Assembly: GCF_014645835.1 (NCBI RefSeq)
Contig: NZ_BMMM01000004.1
Coordinates: forward strand, 1 to 64,000
Reading direction: 5' to 3'
Source of the DNA: Streptomyces albiflavescens
Lineage (GTDB): Bacteria > Actinomycetota > Actinomycetes > Streptomycetales > Streptomycetaceae
Length of the DNA stretch: 64,000 nucleotides
Shown: piece by piece, positions 25,853-34,400 of the stretch
Numbering within the stretch: the first letter of the stretch is position 1
Layout of the letters: the number at the start of each line of letters is the position of its first letter
The notes under the pieces: generated by a model
Told to the model about the DNA's origin: nothing
Database searches by the model: none
What the model saw: the letters and a program-made list of their open reading frames with translations, nothing else
Translations under genes and position numbers: made by a program

Positions 25853-28061
25853 GCCGGCGCCTCCGCGCGTCTATGAGCATCTCCTGGACGTTCCGCAGGG
25901 GCTGGCCATCCGAGTCGGCGTGCCGCGTCCACTCGCCGTCGGGGCCCAGGTGCCAGGAGGAGGTGGTGTCGGACATGCCGGTCTCCATCAGCCGGTTGAG
26001 GGCTGCCCGGTGGGCCGGGTCGGTGACTCTGACCAAAGCCTCGATCCGCCGGTCGAGGTTGCGGTGCATCATGTCGGCGCTGCCGATCCACACCTCGGGC
26101 TCGCCGCCGTTGCCGAAGGCGAAGACCCGGGAGTGTTCGAGGAAGCGGCCGAGGATGGAGCGGACCTGAATGTTTTCGGACAGGCCGGTGACGCCCGGCC
26201 GGACCGCGCAGATGCCGCGCACCCATACGTCGACCGGCACTCCGGCCTGGGACGCGCGGTACAGCGCGTCGATGATCGCCTCGTCGACCATCGAGTTGAC
26301 CTTGATGCGGACGAACGCGGGGCGGCCGGCGAGGTGGTGCTGTACTTCCTTGTCGATCCGCGAAATCAGGCCGTCGCGCAGGGATTTGGGGGCGACGAGC
26401 AGACGGCGGTAGGTCTCGCGGCGCGAGTAGCCGGAGAGCCGGTTGAAGAGGTCGGAGAGGTCCGCGCCGACCTGCGGGTCGGCGGTGAGCAGTCCGAGGT
26501 CCTCGTACAGCCGGGCGGTCTTCGGGTGGTAGTTGCCCGTGCCGACGTGGGAGTAGCGGCGCAGGGTGTCGCCCTCCTGTCGTACGACGAGCGACAGCTT
26601 GCAGTGGGTCTTCAGACCGACCAGGCCGTACACGACATGGCAGCCCGACTCCTCCAGCTTGCGGGCCCACTTGATGTTGGCCTGTTCGTCGAAGCGGGCC
26701 TTGATCTCGACCAGCACGAGGACCTGTTTGCCGGACTCGGCGGCGTCTATCAGCGCGTCCACGATCGGCGAGTCGCCCGACGTCCGGTACAGGGTCTGCT
26801 TGATGGCGAGCACGTCCGGGTCGGACGCGGCCTGCTCCAGGAAGGCCTGCACGGAGGTGGAGAAGGAGTCGTAGGGGTGGTGCAGCAGGACATCGCGTTC
26901 GCGCAGGGCGGCGAAGATGTCGGGCGCGGACGCCGACTCGACCTCCGCGAGGTCGCGATGGGTGCCCGCGATGAACTTCGGGTACTTCAGCTCGGGCCGG
27001 TCCAGGGAGGCGATGCCGAAGAGGCCGGTGAGGTCCAGGGGACCCGGCAGCGGGTACACCTCGGCCTCGGAGATCTTCAGCTCCCGTACCAGCAGATCGA
27101 GGACGTACCGGTCGATCGACTCCTCGACCTCCAGGCGCACCGGCGGACCGAAGCGGCGCCGCATGAGCTCCTTCTCCAGGGCCTGGAGCAGGTTCTCGGC
27201 GTCGTCCTCCTCGACCTCCAGGTCCTCGTTCCGGGTGAGGCGGAAGGTGTGGTGCTCAAGGACCTCCATGCCCGGGAAAAGCTCCTCCAGGTGGGCCGCG
27301 ATGACGTCCTCGATGGGGACGTAGCGGTTCGGGGAGGCCTCCAGGAAGCGGGAGAGTAGCGGCGGGACCTTGACGCGCGCGAAGTGGCGGTGGCCGCTGA
27401 CCGGGTTCCGTACGACGACGGCCAGGTTCAGGGACAGGCCGGAGATGTACGGGAAGGGGTGCGCGGGGTCGACCGCCAGCGGGGTCAGGACCGGGAAGAT
27501 CTGGTGCCGGAAGAGCGTGAAGAGGCGGGCCTGCTCCTTCTCGGTCAGCTCGCTCCAGCGGACCAGGTGGATGCCCTCCTCCGCGAGCGTGGGGGCGACG
27601 TCCTCCTGGTAGCAGGCCGCGTGCCGGGCCATGAGCTCGCGCGAACGGGCCCAGATCATCTCCAGGACCTCGCGGGGCTGCAGGCCGGAGGCGGACTTCG
27701 TGGCCACGCCGGTCGCGATACGGCGCTTCAGACCCGCCACCCGGACCATGAAGAACTCGTCCAGGTTGCTGGCGAAGATCGCCAGGAAGTTGGCGCGCTC
27801 CAGGAGGGGCGTGTTCGGGTCTTCCGCGAGCTCCAGAACCCTCTCGTTGAACGCGAGCCAGCTGCGCTCCCGGTCCAGGAAGCGGCCCTGCGGCAGCGTG
27901 ATGCCGTCCCGCACCGAGTCCTCGTACACGTCGAGGTCGGCGTCGATGTCAGGCTCGAGATCGGAGACCGCCGCCGACACGGTGTGCGGGCGGTGAGCGG
28001 CTATGGAGCCGACGGACGGCTGGGGGTGCTGTACCGGTGCCTGAGCGCTGGGCTGGTTCAT
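25833..28061 (-). CDS. ppk: Polyphosphate kinase PPK1
   Basis: A 742-residue polyphosphate kinase, which reversibly moves the gamma-phosphate of ATP onto polyphosphate. The N-terminal domain starts at [20 protein letters not shown]. The head has [17 protein letters not shown]. The catalytic domains contain [10 protein letters not shown], with the His that is phosphorylated, and [20 protein letters not shown], and the ATP site includes [16 protein letters not shown] at 28061 was chosen because the open frame upstream to 28265 runs through a GC-rich repeat. PhoP control is known for Streptomyces ppk, but I see only weak half-sites upstream (about 28285-28310). Confidence 0.95.
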   Translation of the reverse strand: MNQPSAQAPVQHPQPSVGSIAAHRPHTVSAAVSDLEPDIDADLDVYEDSVRDGITLPQGRFLDRERSWLAFNERVLELAEDPNTPLLERANFLAIFASNLDEFFMVRVAGLKRRIATGVATKSASGLQPREVLEMIWARSRELMARHAACYQEDVAPTLAEEGIHLVRWSELTEKEQARLFTLFRHQIFPVLTPLAVDPAHPFPYISGLSLNLAVVVRNPVSGHRHFARVKVPPLLSRFLEASPNRYVPIEDVIAAHLEELFPGMEVLEHHTFRLTRNEDLEVEEDDAENLLQALEKELMRRRFGPPVRLEVEESIDRYVLDLLVRELKISEAEVYPLPGPLDLTGLFGIASLDRPELKYPKFIAGTHRDLAEVESASAPDIFAALRERDVLLHHPYDSFSTSVQAFLEQAASDPDVLAIKQTLYRTSGDSPIVDALIDAAESGKQVLVLVEIKARFDEQANIKWARKLEESGCHVVYGLVGLKTHCKLSLVVRQEGDTLRRYSHVGTGNYHPKTARLYEDLGLLTADPQVGADLSDLFNRLSGYSRRETYRRLLVAPKSLRDGLISRIDKEVQHHLAGRPAFVRIKVNSMVDEAIIDALYRASQAGVPVDVWVRGICAVRPGVTGLSENIQVRSILGRFLEHSRVFAFGNGGEPEVWIGSADMMHRNLDRRIEALVRVTDPAHRAALNRLMETGMSDTTSSWHLGPDGEWTRHADSDGQPLRNVQEMLIDARRRRRGTAAP

Positions 28062-28138
28062 GGACCCATTCTTCCGCGCCAGGGGCGAGACCGGCGCGTC
28101 GGAGAGGGCGAGCGGCAGCGGAGCGAGGCGGATGTTCA

Positions 28139-28178
28139 TTCCCCCACCCTCGGCTTCGCTCGGGCGGGGGGACCCCCA
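28139..28178. repeat. Streptomyces GC-rich repeat in the ppk leader
   Basis: A C-run, then CTCGGCTTCGCTCGGGCGGG, then a second C-run can fold as a hairpin. The same family is found inside the CHAD gene near 25757-25807, where it is translated. It lies 78 bases upstream of the ppk start and so is in its leader or promoter. Confidence 0.65.
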
Positions 28179-28327
28179 TCGCCTCACTGGCGTACGCTCA
28201 CTCCCCGTCGTCGACGAGGTCTCGTTCTCCGGTGGAGGCGACGGCTCGGGCGCGGCGGGCTTCATTGGTCGAGCGTCGCAAGGTCACTTGAATCGATGGT
28301 TACGGCGACATGACGTGCGGGATAGCG

Positions 28328-28365
28328 GGGGGCGGCTCCCCGACGTCTACATGCCGGGGAGCCCC
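28328..28365 (-). terminator. Terminator of the GntR/ABC operon
   Basis: Stem GGGGCGGCTCCCCG against CGGGGAGCCCC with one bulge and a loop of about 12 nt lies 39 bases after the stop at 28404. No T tract. Confidence 0.65.
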
Positions 28366-28403
28366 GTACGCGCCCACCCCCGTGAGGTGCGTACGTTTCC
28401 CGC

Positions 28404-29411
28404 CTAAGGAGTACGGCGGCGCAGCAGCCGGAACGCCGCTGCGGTGGAGAGGGCCGCGACGGCGAGGAGCACACCGGTCTCCATGAACTGGAGGGGCCAG
28501 AAGTGCGACTCGGGGTGGCGCGTGGCCCAGAAGTCGCTCAGGCCGGAGCGGGCCATGCAGTTTTTGATGTCCGTGGCGTTGTCGTAGCCGACGCAGGCCA
28601 GGTTGTTGCCGATGCGCTCGCCGGTGGTGGTGACGGCGCCGTGTTCGAGCACCTGGGAGCTGCGCGGGAGGTGCAGCGCGGCCCGTCCGGTGACCGTGTC
28701 GGTGGGCCACAGGCTCGTCCGGAACCAGTCGACGACGTTGTACAGGACCAGCGTCGCCGCGAAGGCCACGCCCGCCGCGGGCAGCGCCTTCCTGGTGACC
28801 AGGCCCGCGAGCGCGCCGAGGGTGAGCCCGGCGAGGACATGGGCGACGGCGGCCGGGCCCGTGGAGAGGAAGACGTCGGGGTTGTACCAGTCGCCGACGA
28901 GGTCCGGGTTGTCGTCCCGGCGGGCCCAGACGTTGAGGAGGACGATCAGGGTGGTGCCGGTGGCGATCAGGGCCGCCGGGACGGCGAGTTTGGCGGTGAG
29001 CCAGCGCACCGGGGTGACGGACTGGGTCCAGGCCAGTTCCGCGGTCCCGCTCTCCAGTTCGCGCCCGATCAGCGCGGCACCTGCCCAGGCGGCGACCGGG
29101 AACGTCAGGTACGACAGGGCGGTGTCGACCAGGCCGATGCCGATTCCGTAGGTCTCGTCGGTGTTGATCGCCTCGACGTCCGAGCAGCTCGGCAGGGTGT
29201 CGGTGGCCGGTGTGGCGCAGGCGCTGAGTCCCGCGCGGGCGTCGGCACCGATGGCGTACATCCAGATCAGGGTCCCCACGACGGCGAGCAGAAGGGCACC
29301 CCAGAGCAGCAGGGCCGTGCGGTGCAGGCGCAGGACGGTCCAGGGGAGGCCGCCGAACGCGCCGCTGTCGTTCGCGCGGGCGACCGTGCCTCTGGCGGTG
29401 AGGGCGCTCAT
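28404..29411 (-). CDS. ABC-2 type permease, copy 2
   Basis: A 335-residue permease with six membrane helices. It is clearly paralogous to the preceding gene: both have an RLHR-x-ALxLW start, the block ELESGTAxLAWTQSVTPxRW in the first cytoplasmic loop, a long extracytoplasmic loop with cysteines before the last helix, and HFWPLQ or HYWPLQ at its end. The ATG overlaps the upstream stop by 4 bases. With its twin and the ATPase it should form a heterodimeric exporter under the GntR regulator. Confidence 0.85.
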   Translation of the reverse strand: MSALTARGTVARANDSGAFGGLPWTVLRLHRTALLLWGALLLAVVGTLIWMYAIGADARAGLSACATPATDTLPSCSDVEAINTDETYGIGIGLVDTALSYLTFPVAAWAGAALIGRELESGTAELAWTQSVTPVRWLTAKLAVPAALIATGTTLIVLLNVWARRDDNPDLVGDWYNPDVFLSTGPAAVAHVLAGLTLGALAGLVTRKALPAAGVAFAATLVLYNVVDWFRTSLWPTDTVTGRAALHLPRSSQVLEHGAVTTTGERIGNNLACVGYDNATDIKNCMARSGLSDFWATRHPESHFWPLQFMETGVLLAVAALSTAAAFRLLRRRTP

Positions 29412-30409
29412 ACGGCGGTTCCCTTCGCGACGGTGCCGGTGTGGCGCTCGAGCACACGGAAGGCGAGAAGAACCACGAGGCCGGTGAGGGCGAGGGTGAG
29501 GGCGGTCGCCGTGAGCTGGAGGGGCCAGTAGTGGGAGTAGGGGTGCATCTCGCTGTAGAAGCGCACGATGTGCTGCTTGTCGAGCTGGGCGCGGCAGTCC
29601 TTGGCGGCGCTCCAGTACTGGGCGCAGTCCGGTACGGGTACATGGGCGCCGGTGGACGTGACCGCGCCGTAGGAGACCACGGAGCCGCCGAACCAGGGGC
29701 CGTCCTTGAGCGGGGCGGTCACGGTGAGGGTCGGCCAGAAGTACCCGCGGAACCAGTTGAGGCCGAAGCCCACGGCCGCCGTGACCGCGACGGTGACGGC
29801 CAGCGCGGCCAGCGAGCGGCGCAGCAGCAGGCCGGTGAGGGCGCCGGCGGCCAGCCCGAACAGGGTCAGTGCGACGGTGGTCGGGCCGTTGGCCTGGAAG
29901 ATCAGGATGTCGTTCCAGCCGAGGACGTCGGCACGGCGGCCCTCGGCCCACAGCAGGTGGTGCAGCAGCACCAGGAGTGAGGTGCCCGCCGTGAGCAGGG
30001 TGGCCGGGGCGAGCAGCTTGGCGGCGAGCCAGCGTGTGGGCGTGACCGACTGGGTCCACGCGAGCTGCGCCGTGCCGCTCTCCAGCTCGCGACTGGTCAG
30101 CGTGGCGCCGGCCCATGCGGCGACCAGGAGGGGCAGGAACGTCACGAGGTACGAGGCGTAGCGCAGGACGTCCTTGTAGGTGAGGTACGCGTCCTGGTCG
30201 TACGAGCAGGCGTAGTCGCACGCCTTGAGGCGCTGGTAGGCGGCGGCCGCCGGTTCCGCGAGCCATCCATAGCCCCACACCATCAAGGCCAGGGCGGCGA
30301 GGACCACGCCCGTCCAGAGGAACAGCGCGGGGCGGTGCAGCCGCAGCATCGCGCGCGCTGTGGCGAACGGGGGCGCCGCCGGGGTGCCGGCGACGGTGAC
30401 GGCGGTCAT
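29408..30409 (-). CDS. ABC-2 type permease, copy 1
   Basis: A 333-residue six-helix permease, paralogue of the next gene. The ELESGTAQLAWTQSVTPTRW loop probably contacts the ATPase. Its outer loop has cysteines (CDYACSYD near 70; two more near 270). It overlaps its neighbours by 4 bases at both ends. Tandem permease duplication within the operon is the simplest origin. Substrate is unknown; systems with YtrA-type control often respond to wall-active compounds. Confidence 0.86.
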   Translation of the reverse strand: MTAVTVAGTPAAPPFATARAMLRLHRPALFLWTGVVLAALALMVWGYGWLAEPAAAAYQRLKACDYACSYDQDAYLTYKDVLRYASYLVTFLPLLVAAWAGATLTSRELESGTAQLAWTQSVTPTRWLAAKLLAPATLLTAGTSLLVLLHHLLWAEGRRADVLGWNDILIFQANGPTTVALTLFGLAAGALTGLLLRRSLAALAVTVAVTAAVGFGLNWFRGYFWPTLTVTAPLKDGPWFGGSVVSYGAVTSTGAHVPVPDCAQYWSAAKDCRAQLDKQHIVRFYSEMHPYSHYWPLQLTATALTLALTGLVVLLAFRVLERHTGTVAKGTAV

Positions 30410-31302
30410 GCGGCGGGCTCCTGGGCGGGGGTGCGGGCGGGGTCGAGGACCAGCGCGGGGGCGTCGGGGTTGCGCAGGTGGGCGAGGAGCAGTTCCTCGA
30501 GCGAGGGCGCGGTGGCGCCGCCGTCGGTGGGAAGCGGTCCCCGGGGTCGTATCAGCGCGGTCAACTGGCGCCCTGTGGTGCGGGATTCGACGACGGTGTG
30601 CGGGTCCAGGTCGCGGACCGGGCCGGTGGTCAGCAGGTGCGCGGCCAGCAGGTCGTCCAGGTCGCCCGCCAGGCGCACCCGGCCGCCGCCGATCAGCAGC
30701 AGGTAGTCGCAGGAGCCCTCCAGTTCGGCGACGACGTGCGAGGACATCACGACCGTGGTGCCGTACTGCGCGGCCTCGGCCATCAGCAGGCCCATCAGTT
30801 CGTGGCGGGCGAGCGGGTCGAGGTCGGCCATCGGCTCGTCCAGGAGCAGGAGTTCGGGCCGCTTGCCGAGCGCGAGGGCGAGGGCGACGCGGGTGCGCTG
30901 ACCGCCGGAGAGTGAGCGGACCCTGGCCTTCGGGTCGAGGTCGCCGGCCGCCACGATCCGCTCGGCGACGGAGGCGTCCCAGCGCGCGGGGTTGAGCTCC
31001 CGGCCCAGGAGCAGCGTGTCGGCGACGCTGAGCTGCGGATACAGCGGCTTGCCCTGCGCGACGTACGCGATGCGCTCGCGGGCGGCGGCCGGGTGCGTGC
31101 CGAGCACGGTCAGGGAGCCCTCGGTGGGGGCGAGCAGCGCGGCCGCGTGGGCCAGCAGGGTCGACTTGCCCGCGCCGTTGGGTCCGACGACGGCGCAGAC
31201 GCGCCCCACCGGGAGCCGGAAGGTGCACTCGCGCAGGGCCCAGCCCCCGCGCCGCCCGAACCGCTTGCCCAGCGCGGCCGCCGCTATGGCGGTCTCGGTC
31301 AT
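30406..31302 (-). CDS. ABC transporter ATP-binding protein
   Basis: A 298-residue ATPase. Walker A is GPNGAGKS (40-47), the signature is LSGGQRTR, Walker B is LLLLDEPMADLDP and the switch His lies in VMSSHVVAELE. The C-terminal 80 residues form the extension typical of the YtrB/CcmA-like export group. It overlaps both neighbours by 4 bases and energises the two permeases downstream. Confidence 0.92.
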   Translation of the reverse strand: MTETAIAAAALGKRFGRRGGWALRECTFRLPVGRVCAVVGPNGAGKSTLLAHAAALLAPTEGSLTVLGTHPAAARERIAYVAQGKPLYPQLSVADTLLLGRELNPARWDASVAERIVAAGDLDPKARVRSLSGGQRTRVALALALGKRPELLLLDEPMADLDPLARHELMGLLMAEAAQYGTTVVMSSHVVAELEGSCDYLLLIGGGRVRLAGDLDDLLAAHLLTTGPVRDLDPHTVVESRTTGRQLTALIRPRGPLPTDGGATAPSLEELLLAHLRNPDAPALVLDPARTPAQEPAA

Positions 31303-31700
31303 TCCTGGTCTCCCTTGCTGAACTGTTCATCGATTACGGCGGTGAAGAGCGCCGCCACGTCGTCGCGCTGGAGCCCGGCCTCGCGGGCCCTGCTCGCCCA
31401 GGCGTCCAGTTCGGCGCGCAGGGGCGAGTCGGCCGGGGCGGTGCCCAGCGACTTCCGTACGAAGGTGCCGAGGCCGCGTCTGGCCTCGACCAGGCCCTCC
31501 CGCTCCAGCTCGCGGTAGGCCTTCAGGACGGTGTTCGGATTGATGGCGGTGGCTTCCACGACCTCACGGGCCGTGGGGAGCTTGTCGCCCGGTTCAAGGA
31601 GGCCGAGGCGCAGGGCCTGCTTGGTCTGCTGGACGATCTGGACGTAGGTGGCGACGCCGCTGCGCCGGTCGATGCGGTACTCGACCACTCGGACAACCAC
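31299..31700 (-). CDS. YtrA-type GntR repressor
   Basis: A 133-residue regulator with a winged helix (about 10-75: GVATYVQIVQQTKQALRLG, then LPTAREVVEATAINPNTV) and a short helical tail, as in the YtrA subgroup of GntR regulators that control neighbouring ABC operons. It heads the operon, and its stop overlaps the ATPase start. The GTG at 31700 is preferred (GAAAGG just upstream); GTG at 31688 is also possible. A large palindrome covers the start codon, so it probably represses its own operon. Confidence 0.86.
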   Translation of the reverse strand: MVVRVVEYRIDRRSGVATYVQIVQQTKQALRLGLLEPGDKLPTAREVVEATAINPNTVLKAYRELEREGLVEARRGLGTFVRKSLGTAPADSPLRAELDAWASRAREAGLQRDDVAALFTAVIDEQFSKGDQE

Positions 31701-31731
31701 CCTTTCACTAATTGAGTAGTGAAAGGGTGGT
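31696..31731. promoter_or_regulatory. Palindromic operator over the GntR start codon
   Basis: Perfect 15-base arms ACCACCCTTTCACTA and TAGTGAAAGGGTGGT surround a 6-base centre. Such long symmetry at the first codon of a YtrA-type regulator gene marks an autoregulatory operator. In RNA the same arms would form a hairpin hiding the ribosome site and start. Confidence 0.82.
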
Positions 31732-31823
31732 GCAAGAGGGTGGCCACGGTCAAGACCGAGAGGGTCCGAGATTTCGTGGGCCGATGCGTGAACCGATCGG
31801 CGGGGCTCGTCCGATGAGGGGGT

Positions 31824-32366
31824 GTGAGGGAAACGAGAAGCGACGGGGAACTGCTGCGGGCCATCGCGGCGGACGGGGACCGTCGCGCCTTCGAGGAGCT
31901 GTACCGGCGGTACGCGCCGTGGCTGACCGCGCGGCTGCGCGGCCGGTGCGCCGACGCCGGAGTCGTCGACGACGTCGTGCAGGAGACCTTCCTCGCCGTG
32001 TGGCGCGGCACCGCCCGCTACCGCGAGGAGGGCGACGCGGCCGGCTGGCTGTGGCGCATCGGCTCGCGACGACTGATCGACGCCCTGCGCGGCGACGGCG
32101 CGCGCGGGCGGCTGCGGCAGGCGCTCGCCCGCCTCCGGCACCGGGACGAGGACTCCGCCGAGGAGCGGGTGCTCGCCGGGGTCGAACACGGCGACCTGGC
32201 AGGCGCGTTGACCCGGCTCTCGCCCGAACTGCGCGCGGTCCTCCAGGCCACGGTGATCGACGGGCTCAGCACCCGGGAAGCGGCCGTCCTGCTCGGCATT
32301 CCGCCGGGCACGGTCAAGACGCGGGCACTGCGTGCACGCAAGCAGCTGCGGGAGGAGTTGGCATGA
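31824..32366 (+). CDS. ECF RNA polymerase sigma factor
   Basis: A 180-residue ECF sigma factor. Region 2 spans about 20-85, with FEELYRRYAPWL and the DDVVQETFLAVWRG core-binding helix. Region 4 spans about 125-175, with LSTREAAVLLGIPPGTVKTR as the -35-recognising helix-turn-helix. The GTG at 31824 follows GAGGGGG. The stop overlaps the start of a zinc-binding anti-sigma-type gene, so this is a sigma/anti-sigma pair. It faces away from the GntR operon. Confidence 0.92.
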   Translation: MRETRSDGELLRAIAADGDRRAFEELYRRYAPWLTARLRGRCADAGVVDDVVQETFLAVWRGTARYREEGDAAGWLWRIGSRRLIDALRGDGARGRLRQALARLRHRDEDSAEERVLAGVEHGDLAGALTRLSPELRAVLQATVIDGLSTREAAVLLGIPPGTVKTRALRARKQLREELA

Positions 32367-33397
32367 GCGGCGACGAGTATGCAGCCCGTCCGGCGTTCGA
32401 GGACGAGGCCGTTCGAGCCGACGCGGGGGACGGGGGGCGGCAGCACCCAGGGACGGGACGGGAAGCGGCGGAGGCGGCGAAAGCCGCTGGTCCGCCCGCA
32501 CCTGACGCGGACGCGGGCGCAGGCACCGAACCGACCGACGGCCGGTGGCACGTGGACGAAGCCGACCTCCGGGCCTACGCGCAGGGCGAGTTGGCCCCTC
32601 CGCGGCTCTGGTCGGCCGACACCCACCTCGCCTCCTGCGCGCGGTGCCGGGAGGCGCTGGCCGCGGTGAGCGACCCTGTCGCGCTGGACGCCGGGTGGGA
32701 GCGGCTCGACGCCGAGCTGGACGCGCCGCGGCCGGGGCTGTTCGAGTCGCTGCTCGTGCGGGTCGGCGTCGCCGATCACATCGCTCGGCTGCTCACGGCC
32801 ACGCCCGTGCTGCGCCGCTCCTGGCTGGGCGCGGTCGCCGCCGTGCTCGTCATGACCGTGGTGGCGGCCGACGCGGTGCAGTCCGCGGCCTCGCCCTCGC
32901 TGTTCCTGGCCCTCGCACCGCTGCTTCCGCTCGCCGGGGTCGCGCTGTCGTACGGGCCCAAGCTCGACCCGACGTACGAGACGGCCGTCGTGTCACCGAT
33001 GCACGGGTTCCGGCTGCTGATGATCCGCACGGTCGCCGTACTGGCCGTCGGCCTGGGCCTGAACGGCCTGGCGACTCTCGCGCTGCCGTCGTACGGGCTG
33101 CGTGCGCTGGCCTGGCTGCTGCCCGCGCTCGCCCTCACCGGCACCGGGCTCGCGCTGACCCCCAGGCTGGGTCCGGTGCTCGCGCCCTCCCTGGTCGGCG
33201 GCGCGTGGATCGGCCTGCTGGTGGCAGCGCAGACGACGACCGAGGCGGGCGGCACGCTCGCTCCGTTCACGGCGGCCGGACAAGGCGTCGCCGGGGCGGT
33301 CGCGGCGCTTGCCGTCGGGCTGCTCTATCTGCTTCGCGACCGCTTCGACGCGTCGCGCGCGTCCTTCACCCACTTCTCCGACGGGGGTGCCGCGTGA
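32363..33397 (+). CDS. Membrane anti-sigma factor with zf-HC2 domain
   Basis: A 344-residue protein. After a disordered N-terminus, residues about 60-100 hold the anti-sigma zinc motif H-x3-C-x2-C (THLASCARC). Six or so membrane helices follow (about 150-330). It starts with a 4-base overlap with the sigma gene, and so should hold that sigma factor at the membrane. Residues about 21-39 are encoded by 32423-32479, which is homologous to the GC-rich intergenic repeat found at 19551-19606, so the linker was apparently gained from a repeat. Confidence 0.85.
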   Translation: MSGDEYAARPAFEDEAVRADAGDGGRQHPGTGREAAEAAKAAGPPAPDADAGAGTEPTDGRWHVDEADLRAYAQGELAPPRLWSADTHLASCARCREALAAVSDPVALDAGWERLDAELDAPRPGLFESLLVRVGVADHIARLLTATPVLRRSWLGAVAAVLVMTVVAADAVQSAASPSLFLALAPLLPLAGVALSYGPKLDPTYETAVVSPMHGFRLLMIRTVAVLAVGLGLNGLATLALPSYGLRALAWLLPALALTGTGLALTPRLGPVLAPSLVGGAWIGLLVAAQTTTEAGGTLAPFTAAGQGVAGAVAALAVGLLYLLRDRFDASRASFTHFSDGGAA

Positions 33398-33496
33398 GCG
33401 CCCCCATCCGACGGGGGCGCGGCGTGACCGCCCCCGTCCCACGGGGACGCCGCGTGACCGTCCCCACCTTCCACAGGGGTGCCGCGTGACCGCCGC
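33380..33496. repeat. Imperfect 30-nt tandem repeat, four units
   Basis: Four degenerate units each contain GGGG, then GCCGCGTGA(C/G)CG, then CCCC. They span the end of the anti-sigma gene and the gap before the ABC ATPase gene. The anti-sigma stop codon is in the first unit, and each unit has a GTGA that could serve as an overlapping stop/start. Confidence 0.8.
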
Positions 33497-33539
33497 CTCT
33501 GCCCACGTCTCCGACCCCTCCGACAGGAGTGCCGTACGT

Positions 33540-34400
33540 ATGACCCCCACCGTCTCCGCATCCGGTCTGACCCTCCGCTACGGCGGGACCGTCGCTCTCG
33601 ACGACGTCTCGCTGCGGCTGACCGAGGGCGTCACCGGGCTGCTCGGGCCCAACGGGGCCGGAAAGACCACTCTGTTGCGGGTGCTCGCCACCGCGGTGCC
33701 CGCCGACCGGGGGGCCTTCACGGTGCTCGGGCACGACCCGAGCACGACGGCCGGCCGCCTGGACGTGCGTCGCGCGCTGGGTTATCTGCCGCAGACGCCC
33801 GGGTTCCACCAGGACTTCTCGGCCTTCGCGTTCGTCGACTACGTGGCGATCCTGAAGGAGCTGACGGACCGCGGCGCCCGGCACCGGGAGGTGCGGCGTG
33901 TGCTCGATGCCGTCGACCTGTCCGACGTACGGAGCAAGCGCATCAAGAGGCTGTCCGGCGGTATGCGCCAGCGGGTCGCGCTGGCCGCGGCGCTCGTCGG
34001 CGACCCGGGTTTCCTCGTCCTCGACGAGCCGACCGTCGGCCTCGATCCCGAACAGCGCATGCGCTTTCGGGAGCTGATCGCCCAGGCGGGGGAAGGGCGG
34101 ACGGTTCTGCTCTCCACCCATCAGACCGAGGACGTCGCGATGCTCTGCCACCGCGTGATCGTCATGGCCCGCGGGGGCGTCCGCTTCGAGGGCACGCCCG
34201 CCGAGCTGACGGCGCGGGCGGCGGGCCGGGTGTGGAGCAGCACGGAACGCGACCCGGGTGCGCGAGCCGGATGGCGTACGGGCACGGGCTCCTTCCGCAA
34301 CGTCGGCGACCCGCCCGAGGGTGCCGACCTCCTCGATCCGACCCTGGAGGACGGCTACTTGCTCACCCTCGACGGCGAGCCCGCGGAGGTGGCGGCATGA
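33540..34400 (+). CDS. ABC transporter ATP-binding protein
   Basis: A 286-residue ATPase of an ABC-2 exporter. Walker A is GPNGAGKT (36-43), the signature is LSGGMRQR, Walker B is FLVLDEPTVGLDP and the switch His is in STHQTED. The C-terminal part has the WSSTERDPG extension. The frame is open far upstream, but ATG at 33540 with AGGAG ten bases before it starts at the first conserved strand. It follows the sigma/anti-sigma genes and is coupled to the next permease by a 4-base overlap, so the ECF pair may control it. Confidence 0.9.
   Translation: MTPTVSASGLTLRYGGTVALDDVSLRLTEGVTGLLGPNGAGKTTLLRVLATAVPADRGAFTVLGHDPSTTAGRLDVRRALGYLPQTPGFHQDFSAFAFVDYVAILKELTDRGARHREVRRVLDAVDLSDVRSKRIKRLSGGMRQRVALAAALVGDPGFLVLDEPTVGLDPEQRMRFRELIAQAGEGRTVLLSTHQTEDVAMLCHRVIVMARGGVRFEGTPAELTARAAGRVWSSTERDPGARAGWRTGTGSFRNVGDPPEGADLLDPTLEDGYLLTLDGEPAEVAA

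Noticed and set aside
28285..28310. PHO box before ppk
   Set aside because: Only loose resemblance to GTTCACC units; too weak to list as a site although PhoP control of ppk is known in the genus.
28404..30278. 624-codon frame joining two permeases
   Set aside because: Only the last 335 codons code in this frame; the first part is an out-of-frame reading of the other permease. The ATGA overlap at 29408-29411 marks the true boundary.
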